A program made the position numbers and the translations under genes. From CAYFLR01 sp964343805 (lineage in GTDB: Bacteria > Bdellovibrionota_B > Oligoflexia > CAYFLR01): a stretch of 64,000 nt of DNA. The notes below the pieces were generated by a model that saw nothing but the letters and a program-made list of their open reading frames with translations, searched no databases and was not told the DNA's origin. This document shows, one piece after another, positions 45,652 through 53,568 of this stretch (position 1 is the stretch's first letter; every line of letters starts with the position of its first letter). The stretch lies in assembly GCA_964343805.1 (NCBI GenBank), contig CAYFLR010000024.1, positions 16,779 through 80,778 on the forward strand, read 5' to 3'.

Positions 45652-46170
45652 CTAAGCTGGTATCCTTTTAGCTCCGCCTTGGGCTTCCACTGGGGGTGGA
45701 ACTTCAGGCTTTGCCACTTTCTTTGGTTTTGGTTTGGGCTTTGGCTTCGCCTTAGTGGGAAGCGTATGCTCCTCTAAGGTGATGCATTTATTAATACAGA
45801 TGGTCATGCAAGTACCACATCCTACACAGTTATCTGTATCCACCACACAGTGACCTGAACCAAAAAACTTCTTCTTAAAACTGATGACTTCGTTGGGACA
45901 GTTTAAATAGCAATTGCGACATCCAATACACTCTTGACTATTGATGCGTGCTTTTAAAACCGTCTTACGAGCCTTCTTGGGAATTCCCATTACACCATCT
46001 TTAGAAATCGCTCCAAATGGGCAGTTTATGAAGCAAGTGCCACATTGCCGACATTTATTGGGCAATATTTCATGATGCTGCTTCTTCTCGCCTAAGATTG
46101 CTTCGTTTTGGCAATTCTTCCGGCAAAGACCGCACCGTTTACACTTATGAGAAATTTCATAGATGGCCAT
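45652..46170 (-). CDS. ferredoxin-like protein with four 4Fe-4S motifs
   Basis: A 172-residue protein with four CxxCxxCxxxC motifs, at Cys10-20, 40-50, 81-91 and 115-125, then a Lys/Pro-rich tail (about 135-165). This supports up to four 4Fe-4S clusters, in effect a soluble electron wire. Its place between the glycine-zipper genes and the TauE gene suggests electron transfer to or from iron at the magnetosome (inference). Note that the KPKPKPKPK tail is unusual for ferredoxins and may bind acidic partners. Confidence 0.85.
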   Translation of the reverse strand: MAIYEISHKCKRCGLCRKNCQNEAILGEKKQHHEILPNKCRQCGTCFINCPFGAISKDGVMGIPKKARKTVLKARINSQECIGCRNCYLNCPNEVISFKKKFFGSGHCVVDTDNCVGCGTCMTICINKCITLEEHTLPTKAKPKPKPKPKKVAKPEVPPPVEAQGGAKRIPA

Positions 46171-46185
46171 AGGTCACCGTATCCT

Positions 46186-46443
46186 CTAATTGGCTAAGTC
46201 TTCTACTAAAGGAATACCTTCAGCTTCTTCAGACTCTTTATTAATTCCCTTAACTAGGCCAGTGGCTCCACCTAAAAAGCCAGCTGCTTTAGTAATTAAA
46301 ACCGCTGGAAGAGCAATTTCTAGAACTTGAGTAGCGGCCACAGTAGCAAAAATACCACCTAGTACACCAATCCCTGCTCCCAAAGCAGTTTTGGCTCCAA
46401 CCCTTAGTACTTTAAGTCCATTACCATCAGGTTCACGATACAT
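46186..46443 (-). CDS. glycine-zipper membrane protein
   Basis: An 85-residue protein from the ATG at 46443 (AAGGAGGAAAAAC upstream); a longer in-frame reading to 46503 lies in the overlap with the previous gene. The middle (about 15-60) is a Gly/Ala-rich hydrophobic hairpin (GAKTALGAGIGVLGGIFATV) with GxxxG spacing. It overlaps the preceding glycine-zipper gene. Glycine zippers promote helix packing in membranes. No family name is possible. Confidence 0.65.
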   Translation of the reverse strand: MYREPDGNGLKVLRVGAKTALGAGIGVLGGIFATVAATQVLEIALPAVLITKAAGFLGGATGLVKGINKESEEAEGIPLVEDLAN

Positions 46444-46786
46444 GTTTTTCCTCCTTGTTATCACTTTTTCCGGACCAGTATCCTGCTCCGGCACCAACCA
46501 CACTTCCAGACACTTTCAATGCTGCTACATGAGCAATAGCTTTGACACCAACAATTGGAGCTACAGCTAAACCAACGGTCGCTGCAAGTAAGCCCACTCC
46601 CATACCAGCAATGGTTTTGACACCCAGGTCTTTTTGTTCCTTCATATCCTCCCATTTCTCTATGTAAGGAGAAAGGGCTGTGTTATGAAGGACTCCCCCT
46701 TCTGATTGCCGCTTACAGTTTCTCTTGTGTAAGCTGCACAGTTCCTGGCTGTATCCTTTGATTTCACAATCTTTGCATTCATTCAT
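46433..46786 (-). CDS. glycine-zipper protein with N-terminal Cys/His knuckle
   Basis: A 117-residue protein from the ATG at 46786 (GGGGGAT upstream). Its N-terminus (NECKDCEIKGYSQELCSLHK) shares the Cys-Cys-Cys-His pattern with the two TPR proteins of the operon, plus one more Cys. A Gly-rich hydrophobic hairpin (about 55-105; GMGVGLLAATVGLAVAP) follows. The combination suggests a membrane protein displaying a metal-binding or docking knuckle. Confidence 0.65.
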   Translation of the reverse strand: MNECKDCEIKGYSQELCSLHKRNCKRQSEGGVLHNTALSPYIEKWEDMKEQKDLGVKTIAGMGVGLLAATVGLAVAPIVGVKAIAHVAALKVSGSVVGAGAGYWSGKSDNKEEKHVS

Positions 46787-46790
46787 TTTT

Positions 46791-48254
46791 TCATCCCCCG
46801 TAGACATATAAAAGGGTGATATAAATTGTTCCTGTTAACAAATGTAAGTAAGCCACAGGTAATCCAAAAGGTAAATAGTTTTTAAAGCTCAAAAACATAT
46901 CTGCCTCTTTTTCTTTGTTTTCCTGGTTTACTTGCTCAACTAAATTAGATGCCACAGGACCAGCTGTTGCCCCAGTTAACGAGCCACTGGAACCAGCGCA
47001 AATACCCAAAGAAAGAGCCCAGAAGACTAGTTCATGATGCAATCCACCCTGAATACCAATAAATATAGGTAAGAAAAGAGCTGCACTGGGACCTGCGTTT
47101 AGAAAGAGGGTAAATATACAGGCTAGCCACATAAGGAGTAGACACTGCACAATAGCCAACTTTCCAGATACCAGAAAGGAAGTGTGAACAACTGTTTGAA
47201 GAAGTCCAGAAGCTTTAATCCCTCCCACAAAAATAAAGAGTACTATAAAAAACACCGCATCATCGTAACGAATCTTTTCAACAAGATCTTCTTTCTTTAA
47301 GCCACTTCCAAAAAAGGCAAGAGCGGCTCCAACGAGAGCGACTAATCCAGGAGGCAATATCCCCCAGATGAAAAGACCGATCATGATAATTAAAATTCCA
47401 CCGGTCCATTTTAAAGATTGATGATGAAGGGGAATATCATCGGGTAACACAATATCCAATTTGGTATCACCCTCGGCTGCCGATTTAAAATCTACTTTAT
47501 AGTAAAAGTAGGCCAGCATGATTCCCAAATTAATCAAACAGATGGGCATGAGATAACGGATAAAATGGTGAAAGGGAATATGCATGGAGGTGGCAATGAT
47601 CATGTTGGGAAAATCGCCCACCATACTGGAAGCTCCCCCCAGATTGGAAGCAATGATTTCACCCACTACAAAGGGTATAGAGTTAAGTTTTAAAACCCTC
47701 GTGATCGAGAGAGTGAGGGGAACAATTAATAAGATGGTGGTGAGATTATTAATCACCAAGGAGAGAGAGTAGGTCAGCAGAGTGAGAATTAAAAACAGCA
47801 GAAAAACACTCTGACCAAACTTATGAATAAAGGCATGACAAAGACGATGCAGCACATTGGATTCCACCAAGATTAAAGAGATGACTCCCATGCCAAATAA
47901 AAGAGCAATGGTGTTAATATTAACGGCTTCCGCTGCGGCAAAAGCATCATAAAAACCCACAATAGACCCCACCATCAAAATGGCGATAGCGCCTAAAGCA
48001 AGCACGGTGGTTTTATTAATTCGGTTACGATAAAGGCTCCAAAAAACCCCCACCATAATAAGTAGACTTAAGGCTTGGGCTAAGAACCTTTCAAAGGAAA
48101 AGGTACCGAAAGTATTCATGTGAAATTTGGGTTGAAAAAAACTGGTGTACCCACTCCACATTAAAAGCAGGATAAAAAAGAGGCCAAAAACTCCTGCTTT
48201 GATTTTCCAGGAGGAAGCGATCTCTTGCTCTAATTTTAAAAACTTCTCAATCAT
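46791..48254 (-). CDS. mamN: MamN-like ion/citrate transporter
   Basis: A 487-residue polytopic protein of the CitMHS/ArsB (ion transporter) superfamily, with about 11-12 helices and signatures LVINNLTTILLIVPLTLSI, GGASSMVGDFPNMIIATSM and LNAGPSAALFLP. MamN in Magnetospirillum is of this family and is proposed to remove protons released by magnetite formation. The assignment rests on family plus place beside mamM and mamL. The ATG overlaps the mamM stop (ATGA). Confidence 0.85.
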   Translation of the reverse strand: MIEKFLKLEQEIASSWKIKAGVFGLFFILLLMWSGYTSFFQPKFHMNTFGTFSFERFLAQALSLLIMVGVFWSLYRNRINKTTVLALGAIAILMVGSIVGFYDAFAAAEAVNINTIALLFGMGVISLILVESNVLHRLCHAFIHKFGQSVFLLFLILTLLTYSLSLVINNLTTILLIVPLTLSITRVLKLNSIPFVVGEIIASNLGGASSMVGDFPNMIIATSMHIPFHHFIRYLMPICLINLGIMLAYFYYKVDFKSAAEGDTKLDIVLPDDIPLHHQSLKWTGGILIIMIGLFIWGILPPGLVALVGAALAFFGSGLKKEDLVEKIRYDDAVFFIVLFIFVGGIKASGLLQTVVHTSFLVSGKLAIVQCLLLMWLACIFTLFLNAGPSAALFLPIFIGIQGGLHHELVFWALSLGICAGSSGSLTGATAGPVASNLVEQVNQENKEKEADMFLSFKNYLPFGLPVAYLHLLTGTIYITLLYVYGG

Positions 48255-49117
48255 ATACTATAGTTCACAAATACACGTTCAACGGTTCGATTGGTTCTTA
48301 ATACCATTTTCTCTAGTTTCATTGAAAGCTTGTTATATTCCTCAACGTTGGTCTCTTCAGGAAGTTTCACCTTAAGATGGGTCCAGACTTTGGGTCCATT
48401 GTAGTGAGCCTTTATATCAAGAAGCTTGGCTCCTTCTACACCTTGAAGACACCTTTTGATTTGATACATTTCATCAGGAGTCACACTGTGGTCCATCAAC
48501 TTCCGAATGTTTTCCACCAGCACCTTTCCACAAGTCCAGAAGATGATCATAGCAACCACGAGCACCATAATACCGTCTGCGTGATCAAAACCCATCTTAA
48601 CGCCGATAAAACTAACAATAACCGCTCCGGAGGTAAAACTATCTGCTCGGATAGCCCATGAATTCCCTTTTAAAGTGGCACTATTAAATTTATTTCCCAC
48701 ACATTGAAGATAATGAAAAAGAACTTCATTCACTCCCACTGAAGCAATGGCCACTACTATAACAGAAAAGTGAGGGTGCACCCTGGTATGGGAATAAAGC
48801 AGCATCATTAATTCTTCAGCGACAAGAAAAAGAGTCCCACCAATTATAAAAAGGCTCACCACTGCAGCAATGACAAACTCCACTTTTCCGTAGCCAAAGG
48901 GGTGATCTTCATCTGCCGGTCTATCACCAAATTTATGACTTAAAAAGATAGCAAAGGAAGTGATAACATTGGCCAAGGAGTGCATCGCATCTGCGAGCAA
49001 TGCGTTAGAGTTTCCAACGATTCCAATTATTATCTTAACAATCATTAATACCAAAGAGGACCACATCTGGATCCCAAAGGTTCTTTTTTTACACTTGTGA
49101 CATTTTTCAGGTATCAT
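48251..49117 (-). CDS. mamM: MamM-like cation diffusion facilitator
   Basis: A 288-residue CDF protein with six TM helices and a C-terminal metal-sensing domain. Like MamB and MamM it starts with a CxxC (CHKC). TM2 reads LLADAMHSLANV, where the usual metal-site Asp at position 50 is Asn; TM5 keeps Asp159 but has Ala at 155. The TM3-4 segment SVGVNEVLFHYLQCVGNKFNS parallels MamM. MamM loads iron into the vesicle and stabilises MamB. It sits between mamL and mamN. Confidence 0.85.
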   Translation of the reverse strand: MIPEKCHKCKKRTFGIQMWSSLVLMIVKIIIGIVGNSNALLADAMHSLANVITSFAIFLSHKFGDRPADEDHPFGYGKVEFVIAAVVSLFIIGGTLFLVAEELMMLLYSHTRVHPHFSVIVVAIASVGVNEVLFHYLQCVGNKFNSATLKGNSWAIRADSFTSGAVIVSFIGVKMGFDHADGIMVLVVAMIIFWTCGKVLVENIRKLMDHSVTPDEMYQIKRCLQGVEGAKLLDIKAHYNGPKVWTHLKVKLPEETNVEEYNKLSMKLEKMVLRTNRTVERVFVNYSI

Positions 49118-49119
49118 AG

Positions 49120-49395
49120 TTAATTCCCGGCCTCACTTTCTTGATAAACCTCTTGCATTAGCTGTTGTCTCTCGGATTGTAGCAATTTCAATTTTCGTTG
49201 CATGTCGTTCTCTTTTTTAAGACCCCGAATGTAAGCCACAAAAAATCCCATTAGAAAGAAAGTTAAAAGAACAAAGATCAATCGTATTTGAATAGGATGA
49301 CCCACTAAGAGTTGAATATTAATATGATCAGAGTTTTGTATTACAAAAATGATGCCTAATATGGACAAAATAAAAATAGTCACCATCTTAATCAT
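49120..49395 (-). CDS. mamL: MamL-like LapA-type membrane protein
   Basis: A 91-residue protein from the ATG at 49395, which has GAGGAGGA six bases upstream and overlaps the preceding stop as ATGA; a longer reading to 49443 would overlap by 52 bases. Two TM helices flank LLVGHPIQIRLIFVLLTF, the LapA/DUF1049 pattern to which MamL belongs, followed by a charged helical tail (KKENDMQRKLKLLQSERQQL). MamL is needed for membrane invagination in Magnetospirillum and has a basic amphipathic tail. It is 2 bases before mamM. Confidence 0.72.
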   Translation of the reverse strand: MIKMVTIFILSILGIIFVIQNSDHINIQLLVGHPIQIRLIFVLLTFFLMGFFVAYIRGLKKENDMQRKLKLLQSERQQLMQEVYQESEAGN

Positions 49396-49973
49396 TGAAT
49401 TCCTCCTCGCTGCAACACCATGGTATTTTGACAATAGGGACAAGTGGGTACGCCTTTAGCTGTCCAGTTGGGGGTTCCATTTCGCTGGCAGACAGGGCAT
49501 ACATAGCCGTTAGTGGCCGTCCCTTTGTTATTGATAGTTGGATTATTATGTCCATGAGCAATGTTCATGGCATTGTTATTATTTTTACAAGGTACTTTTG
49601 TTTGTTGCTTACAAATAGGACACTCTAAGAGATGCTGATGATTTCCACCCAGAGCATGCAAAGGATGATTACAGCGAGCACAGAGCGGAACAAACTTTTG
49701 AGTCCCCACTCCACATTGAACAAGGGTGAGAGCTTTGAGAAATGGATTAACCAGCGAGGGTTGAACCTGACTCTTTTTATGAGTTTCCAACATTCTTTTA
49801 GTAGTGGGGCTCTGTTTTAATGCCACTGGCAAATAGGTTTTAGAATCCACATTCACTTTATTTTCGTAGTTCATAAAAAGAACCACGAGACATAAAGAGA
49901 TCACCACAAAGGCAACCAAAATGACCACCCAGGGGCGCTGTTCTACATATTCATTTATATCATCATAATTCAT
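49392..49973 (-). CDS. single-TM protein with two CxxC ribbon units
   Basis: A 193-residue protein. An N-terminal TM helix (about 15-33) is followed by a linker and two Cys4 ribbons: CARCNHPLHALGGN...CPIC, then CPVCQRNGTPNW...CPYC. They lack the His of magnetochrome CxxCH. With the proteins at 50841 and 60294 it forms a set of membrane-anchored CxxC-ribbon proteins of the operon. Zinc or rubredoxin-like iron binding is possible (inference). I do not recognise a named gene. Confidence 0.75.
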   Translation of the reverse strand: MNYDDINEYVEQRPWVVILVAFVVISLCLVVLFMNYENKVNVDSKTYLPVALKQSPTTKRMLETHKKSQVQPSLVNPFLKALTLVQCGVGTQKFVPLCARCNHPLHALGGNHQHLLECPICKQQTKVPCKNNNNAMNIAHGHNNPTINNKGTATNGYVCPVCQRNGTPNWTAKGVPTCPYCQNTMVLQRGGIQ

Positions 49974-49979
49974 ACTATA

Positions 49980-50825
49980 TTAACTCGTAACAGTCCTGGT
50001 TTCAGGATTGGTTTTTATATTTACTAAGCGTTCATGGGAAACATCAGTACAACCAGCACAGGTGTTACAATCTCGGCTGTTCATATCATCTCCATCATGA
50101 TGAGCCGCTTTACAAGAAACAGAATCGCAGCGCGTACAACTTCGACAAGGAGGATCCCAACTCATACGCAGCAAGCTAATCTTATTAAATAGATTAAAAA
50201 TTGCTCCGAGGGGGCAAAGAATCTTACAGAAAGGACGATTGCTCACAAAGAAAAGTAAAATCAAAAGAGCTAAAATAACCACTTTAAAAAAGAACACCAC
50301 AGAGAGCATATTAATCACGCTCATCTCTTGACCATCGGTGGGATTCACCGGGTTGAAAATGAGCCAGGGAAGACTTGAAGTTAAAGTACCGACTGGGCAT
50401 AGTTTTGAAAACCAAGCCTCTCCCGTCATATAGGGTAGCGCTATCACAAAAATACCTAGCACTGCATATTTTATATATCCCAGGGATTCAGGCAGTGTGA
50501 TATTTCTTTTTGAAAGCTTAAAAAGCATCTCTTGCAGAAAGCCAAAAGGGCACATCCAACCACAAGTCAAGTTTCCTAAGGTGATCCCAAATAAACCAAT
50601 AAGACCCACCACGTAAAATGGAAAGAGATGAAGTCCTATAAAGTGTTGCAATGCACCGATGGGACAAGCAAAAACTGAAACCGGACAGGCAAAGCAATTG
50701 AGGATGGGCACACAAAAACCTTTGAGAGGCCCTGTATAAACATACCTTGTGGTGAAAGCCACTAAATGACTATTGGCCACTAATAAAGAACATATTTGAC
50801 TGAGTCGACGTGCTCTGTTTAACAT
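49980..50825 (-). CDS. NapH-type membrane polyferredoxin
   Basis: A 281-residue protein. Four TM helices carry the NapH/RnfC-like CP motifs (FACPIGAL, CGWMCPFG, CKILCPLGAI). The C-terminal tail has CRSCTRC and CNTCAGC, suited to 4Fe-4S clusters although the third and fourth ligands are spaced irregularly. The family passes electrons from quinol to periplasmic haem proteins. With the magnetochrome proteins in the same operon it may set the Fe(II)/Fe(III) ratio (inference). Confidence 0.85.
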   Translation of the reverse strand: MLNRARRLSQICSLLVANSHLVAFTTRYVYTGPLKGFCVPILNCFACPVSVFACPIGALQHFIGLHLFPFYVVGLIGLFGITLGNLTCGWMCPFGFLQEMLFKLSKRNITLPESLGYIKYAVLGIFVIALPYMTGEAWFSKLCPVGTLTSSLPWLIFNPVNPTDGQEMSVINMLSVVFFFKVVILALLILLFFVSNRPFCKILCPLGAIFNLFNKISLLRMSWDPPCRSCTRCDSVSCKAAHHDGDDMNSRDCNTCAGCTDVSHERLVNIKTNPETRTVTS

Positions 50826-50840
50826 AAAAGTCCTATCCGT

Positions 50841-51389
50841 TTATTTCCCTTTGTTAACGTGCATGGCTCCGCCACATACGGGACAAAGGATTCCGCCTTG
50901 ATTATCAAAGTGAGGTAATGAGGTGTTTCCGCATTTCGTACAGATATATTGTCCTCCCGAAATAAATTTCTTGGGAGCGTTGGGGTCAGGTTGCTGCCCT
51001 GCTGCCAGTAAAGGCTGGTTGGGTAAGGGCTGATTTTGAAATTGCCCAGGAGCATGACCATTAACCAAAACATTTCCTTGCTGTGGTGGATGGGCATTGA
51101 CTAAAACATTTCCCTGCTGCGGTGGATGGGCATTGACTTTCACATGTTGACCTGTGCCTTTGGGAACAATGTGACCTTTATCTTGTCCCATACCGCCAAT
51201 CGCCCAGTAGATCATTCCTGCTAAAAAGGTAACCCCGACCAGGATAAAAACCAAGTTGGCACTTTTAGCGATTCCTTTATCATCTGATTCTTTCACGTCC
51301 ACCGGTTTGGCAGGCACTTTTTCAGCAAAAGGATTATCCATAGGAGCCTCATTAGTAGCCGGCTGCTTATTATCATTAATTTCGTTCAT
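50841..51389 (-). CDS. single-TM protein with C-terminal CxxC ribbon and Gln/Pro repeats
   Basis: A 182-residue protein. The acidic N-terminus precedes a TM helix (about 48-67), a linker with a duplicated NAHPPQQGNVLV unit, and a Cys4 ribbon (ICTKCGNTSLPH...CPVCGGAMHV). It belongs to the same architecture group as the proteins at 49392 and 60294. The ribbon CPVCGGAMH resembles the 'CPxCG' of rubredoxin-like or zinc ribbons. Confidence 0.75.
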   Translation of the reverse strand: MNEINDNKQPATNEAPMDNPFAEKVPAKPVDVKESDDKGIAKSANLVFILVGVTFLAGMIYWAIGGMGQDKGHIVPKGTGQHVKVNAHPPQQGNVLVNAHPPQQGNVLVNGHAPGQFQNQPLPNQPLLAAGQQPDPNAPKKFISGGQYICTKCGNTSLPHFDNQGGILCPVCGGAMHVNKGK

Positions 51390-51403
51390 ATTCTCTCCCT
51401 ACT

Positions 51404-51553
51404 TTACCCTGCCATCCCTACGCAAGAGAGGCATAAGCTAATAGCGCTAATTAAAGTTTCTCTAAATTCACCGGTCATCAAGCCAAAAAAGAGACTGATG
51501 AAAAAGATGATGTAGACCACCAGGTAAAAATGAAAGCGTGTAAGTCCTCTCAT
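51404..51553 (-). CDS. small membrane protein of 49 residues
   Basis: A 49-residue protein not long enough for ordinary ORF calls. It begins MRGLTRFHFYLVVYIIFFIS, has one or two TM helices and ends with two Cys (SLCLSCVGMAG). Its ATG overlaps the stop of the MamO-like gene (ATGA), a strong sign of translational coupling. The function is unknown. Confidence 0.6.
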   Translation of the reverse strand: MRGLTRFHFYLVVYIIFFISLFFGLMTGEFRETLISAISLCLSCVGMAG

Positions 51554-52371
51554 AGCATGGCCTCCTGGTTAATCATTCCTTTGATATCATTTATAGGAAT
51601 GGCAAAACCAATTCCTGAATACACCGCACTTTCTGAATAAAGGGCAGCACAAATTCCAATCACTTTTCCTTCGATATTGATAATCGGCCCGCCATTGTTT
51701 CCTTCATTAATCACCGCATCAGTCTGAATGAGATGGGGAAACAGTTTACCCTGAATATTCACCTTGGCTCTAGAACTACTGATTATTCCCGAGGTGACGG
51801 TTTGTGAAAAACCGTAGGGACTGCCAATGGCAAAAACAATATCTCCCACCTCGATGGTGTTTGAATCACCCATGGGGCAGAAAGGAACCTGATTGATATT
51901 TTGAATTTTTAAAAGAGCCAAATTGAGACTTTCATTCACATGAACCACATCGGCTTTATAAACATTAGGGGTTCTTCTGAAAACTTTTACTTCAATGTGG
52001 TTAGAGGGAACCGCATCTTTAGTGGTAATAACCAATCCATTACTTTTTATAATAACTCCGGAGCTGACGATCTTATTACCATCTTGATAAGGCTCCAGTA
52101 GCCGAGAAGGATTTTGATTAAAACCTGCAGCTTGAGGACTAATATAACTGACAATATTTACAACACAGGGACGGGTTTTTTGCAGCAGAGTTTTGATCTC
52201 ATGCTGAGCATTTTGGCTCCCTTGAGGATCCGCATGCAGTCTTTGCTGCATAGGAGGCACATGAGATTCTGCCACCGGCACTTCCTCTTCGGTGATCTGG
52301 TTGGCGAAGAACATAATGGGTGCTCCCACCACCATCCAAAACAACAATGTATAAAGCATAATTTTATTCAT
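51550..52371 (-). CDS. mamO: MamO-like S1 pseudoprotease
   Basis: A 273-residue protein with an N-terminal anchor (about 5-24) and a complete trypsin/HtrA fold (SSGVIIKSNGLVITTK, AIGSPYGFSQTVTSGII, LIQTDAVINEG, GIGFAIPI). All three catalytic residues are replaced compared with the neighbouring MamE: His by Asp119, Asp by Asn150 and Ser by Asn226 (GNNGGP for GNSGGP). MamO of Magnetospirillum is also a catalytically dead protease-like protein that binds metal and promotes crystal nucleation. The TauE half of MamO is here a separate gene at 44837. Start ATG with an upstream TTAGAG. Confidence 0.75.
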   Translation of the reverse strand: MNKIMLYTLLFWMVVGAPIMFFANQITEEEVPVAESHVPPMQQRLHADPQGSQNAQHEIKTLLQKTRPCVVNIVSYISPQAAGFNQNPSRLLEPYQDGNKIVSSGVIIKSNGLVITTKDAVPSNHIEVKVFRRTPNVYKADVVHVNESLNLALLKIQNINQVPFCPMGDSNTIEVGDIVFAIGSPYGFSQTVTSGIISSSRAKVNIQGKLFPHLIQTDAVINEGNNGGPIINIEGKVIGICAALYSESAVYSGIGFAIPINDIKGMINQEAML

Positions 52372-52376
52372 AATCT

Positions 52377-53567
52377 CTAATACCCAATCTTACGGCTCAC
52401 CTCATTGAGGTTACGATAAACGATCCAAACCAGATACATCACGATCATCATCACTAAGATATATAAGAGCAGATCTTGCATAGTTTTTTCTTGTCCAACA
52501 GGAGCTGGCTTTTTATGTAAAAAAGCTTTCTTCTTCATTCTGGGTTTGGGCGGGCTCATGAAACTGCCTGTAGCAGCCACGGCAACCGTTTTCCCTGTTT
52601 TAGCAGTAGTTATAATATGACATTTGGTACATATTCCCATGGCAGGATGAGGCATGGGAGCTCCGGGAGTTATGGGGGTTTTAAATGCTAATGTATGGCA
52701 TTTGGTGCAGTCCCCTAAAAAGGCATGAGGAACCGGAGCAGTTAAATTGATTCGTTCTTTCTTAGCGGGTACTACCACTCTCATAGCTCGTCCGTAGTTA
52801 TGGGGAGCCTTGATAGGGTCTTTACCAGCTAAACCGAGAGGAAGTTTACTATCCATATAGGAACGAACCACCGGCGAGGGAACCGCAAATCCTACCCCAT
52901 TATTACCTGCTGATTTAGTAAAAATAGCAGTGGCGATTCCCACCACTTCACCATTAATATTTATAAGAGGTCCCCCAGAGTTTCCTTGGTTGATGGAGGC
53001 ATCGGTTTGGATCATATTATGATAGCTTTTTCCTTCTAAGAGCAGCTTTCGCTGCACCTTACTTACAATGCCTTTGGTCACTGTGTGTGAATAGGCATAA
53101 GGACTACCGATCACAAAAATAGAATCTCCGATATTGACATGGTGACTACTTAACACCGCTGGAATACAGTCGGTTTGACCTAACACTTTTATAATCGCTA
53201 AGTCATTTTCTGCATTGTTATCAACTATCTTAGCTGTTCGATTGATGGTGCCACCTCCCTGTAAAAAAGAAACAGTGATCTCATCAAAACCGGTGACAAC
53301 ATGAGAGTTAGTGATCACATGACACTCATGAGAAACAATCACACCTGAACCCACATTTTGCGGTCCGCCTAAAGTGTTATGCCTGGCTATCACGGTGACA
53401 ACCGAAAAACGGGCTTTGGAGATAGCCTCATTTTGTCTCTCTTGAAGAAGTGCCAAATGCGTCATCTTTTGATTTAAACTGGCTGCTTGTAAGCCACTCA
53501 AAACACAGCAAGCCACCGCTCCTAAAAGAAGTAATTTCTTTAAATTGTGGGTGGCCTTAAAATTCAT
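52377..53567 (-). CDS. mamE: MamE: HtrA-type protease with two magnetochrome motifs
   Basis: A 396-residue protein. The signal anchor is 10-28. The S1 protease domain has an intact triad His89 (TNSHVV), Asp122 (ENDLAI) and Ser197 (GNSGGPL). Two CxxCH haem motifs of the magnetochrome type follow (CTKCH at 287-291 and 313-317, each after a P-H-P/A pattern). A C-terminal TM (about 365-385) ends the protein. Unlike the Magnetospirillum protein it has no PDZ domains; three are encoded by the gene just upstream. MamE processes and localises other magnetosome proteins and starts crystal growth. Confidence 0.88.
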   Translation of the reverse strand: MNFKATHNLKKLLLLGAVACCVLSGLQAASLNQKMTHLALLQERQNEAISKARFSVVTVIARHNTLGGPQNVGSGVIVSHECHVITNSHVVTGFDEITVSFLQGGGTINRTAKIVDNNAENDLAIIKVLGQTDCIPAVLSSHHVNIGDSIFVIGSPYAYSHTVTKGIVSKVQRKLLLEGKSYHNMIQTDASINQGNSGGPLININGEVVGIATAIFTKSAGNNGVGFAVPSPVVRSYMDSKLPLGLAGKDPIKAPHNYGRAMRVVVPAKKERINLTAPVPHAFLGDCTKCHTLAFKTPITPGAPMPHPAMGICTKCHIITTAKTGKTVAVAATGSFMSPPKPRMKKKAFLHKKPAPVGQEKTMQDLLLYILVMMIVMYLVWIVYRNLNEVSRKIGY

Positions 53568-53568
53568 T

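Noticed and set aside
49395..49443. N-terminal extension of MamL to 49443
   Set aside because: The ATG at 49395 has GAGGAGGA upstream and an ATGA overlap, whereas the longer form would overlap the previous gene by 52 bases with no ribosome site.
49392..51389. CxxC-ribbon proteins as magnetochromes
   Set aside because: The motifs at 49392 and 50841 are CPxC without the following His that haem binding needs; they are better read as zinc or iron ribbons.
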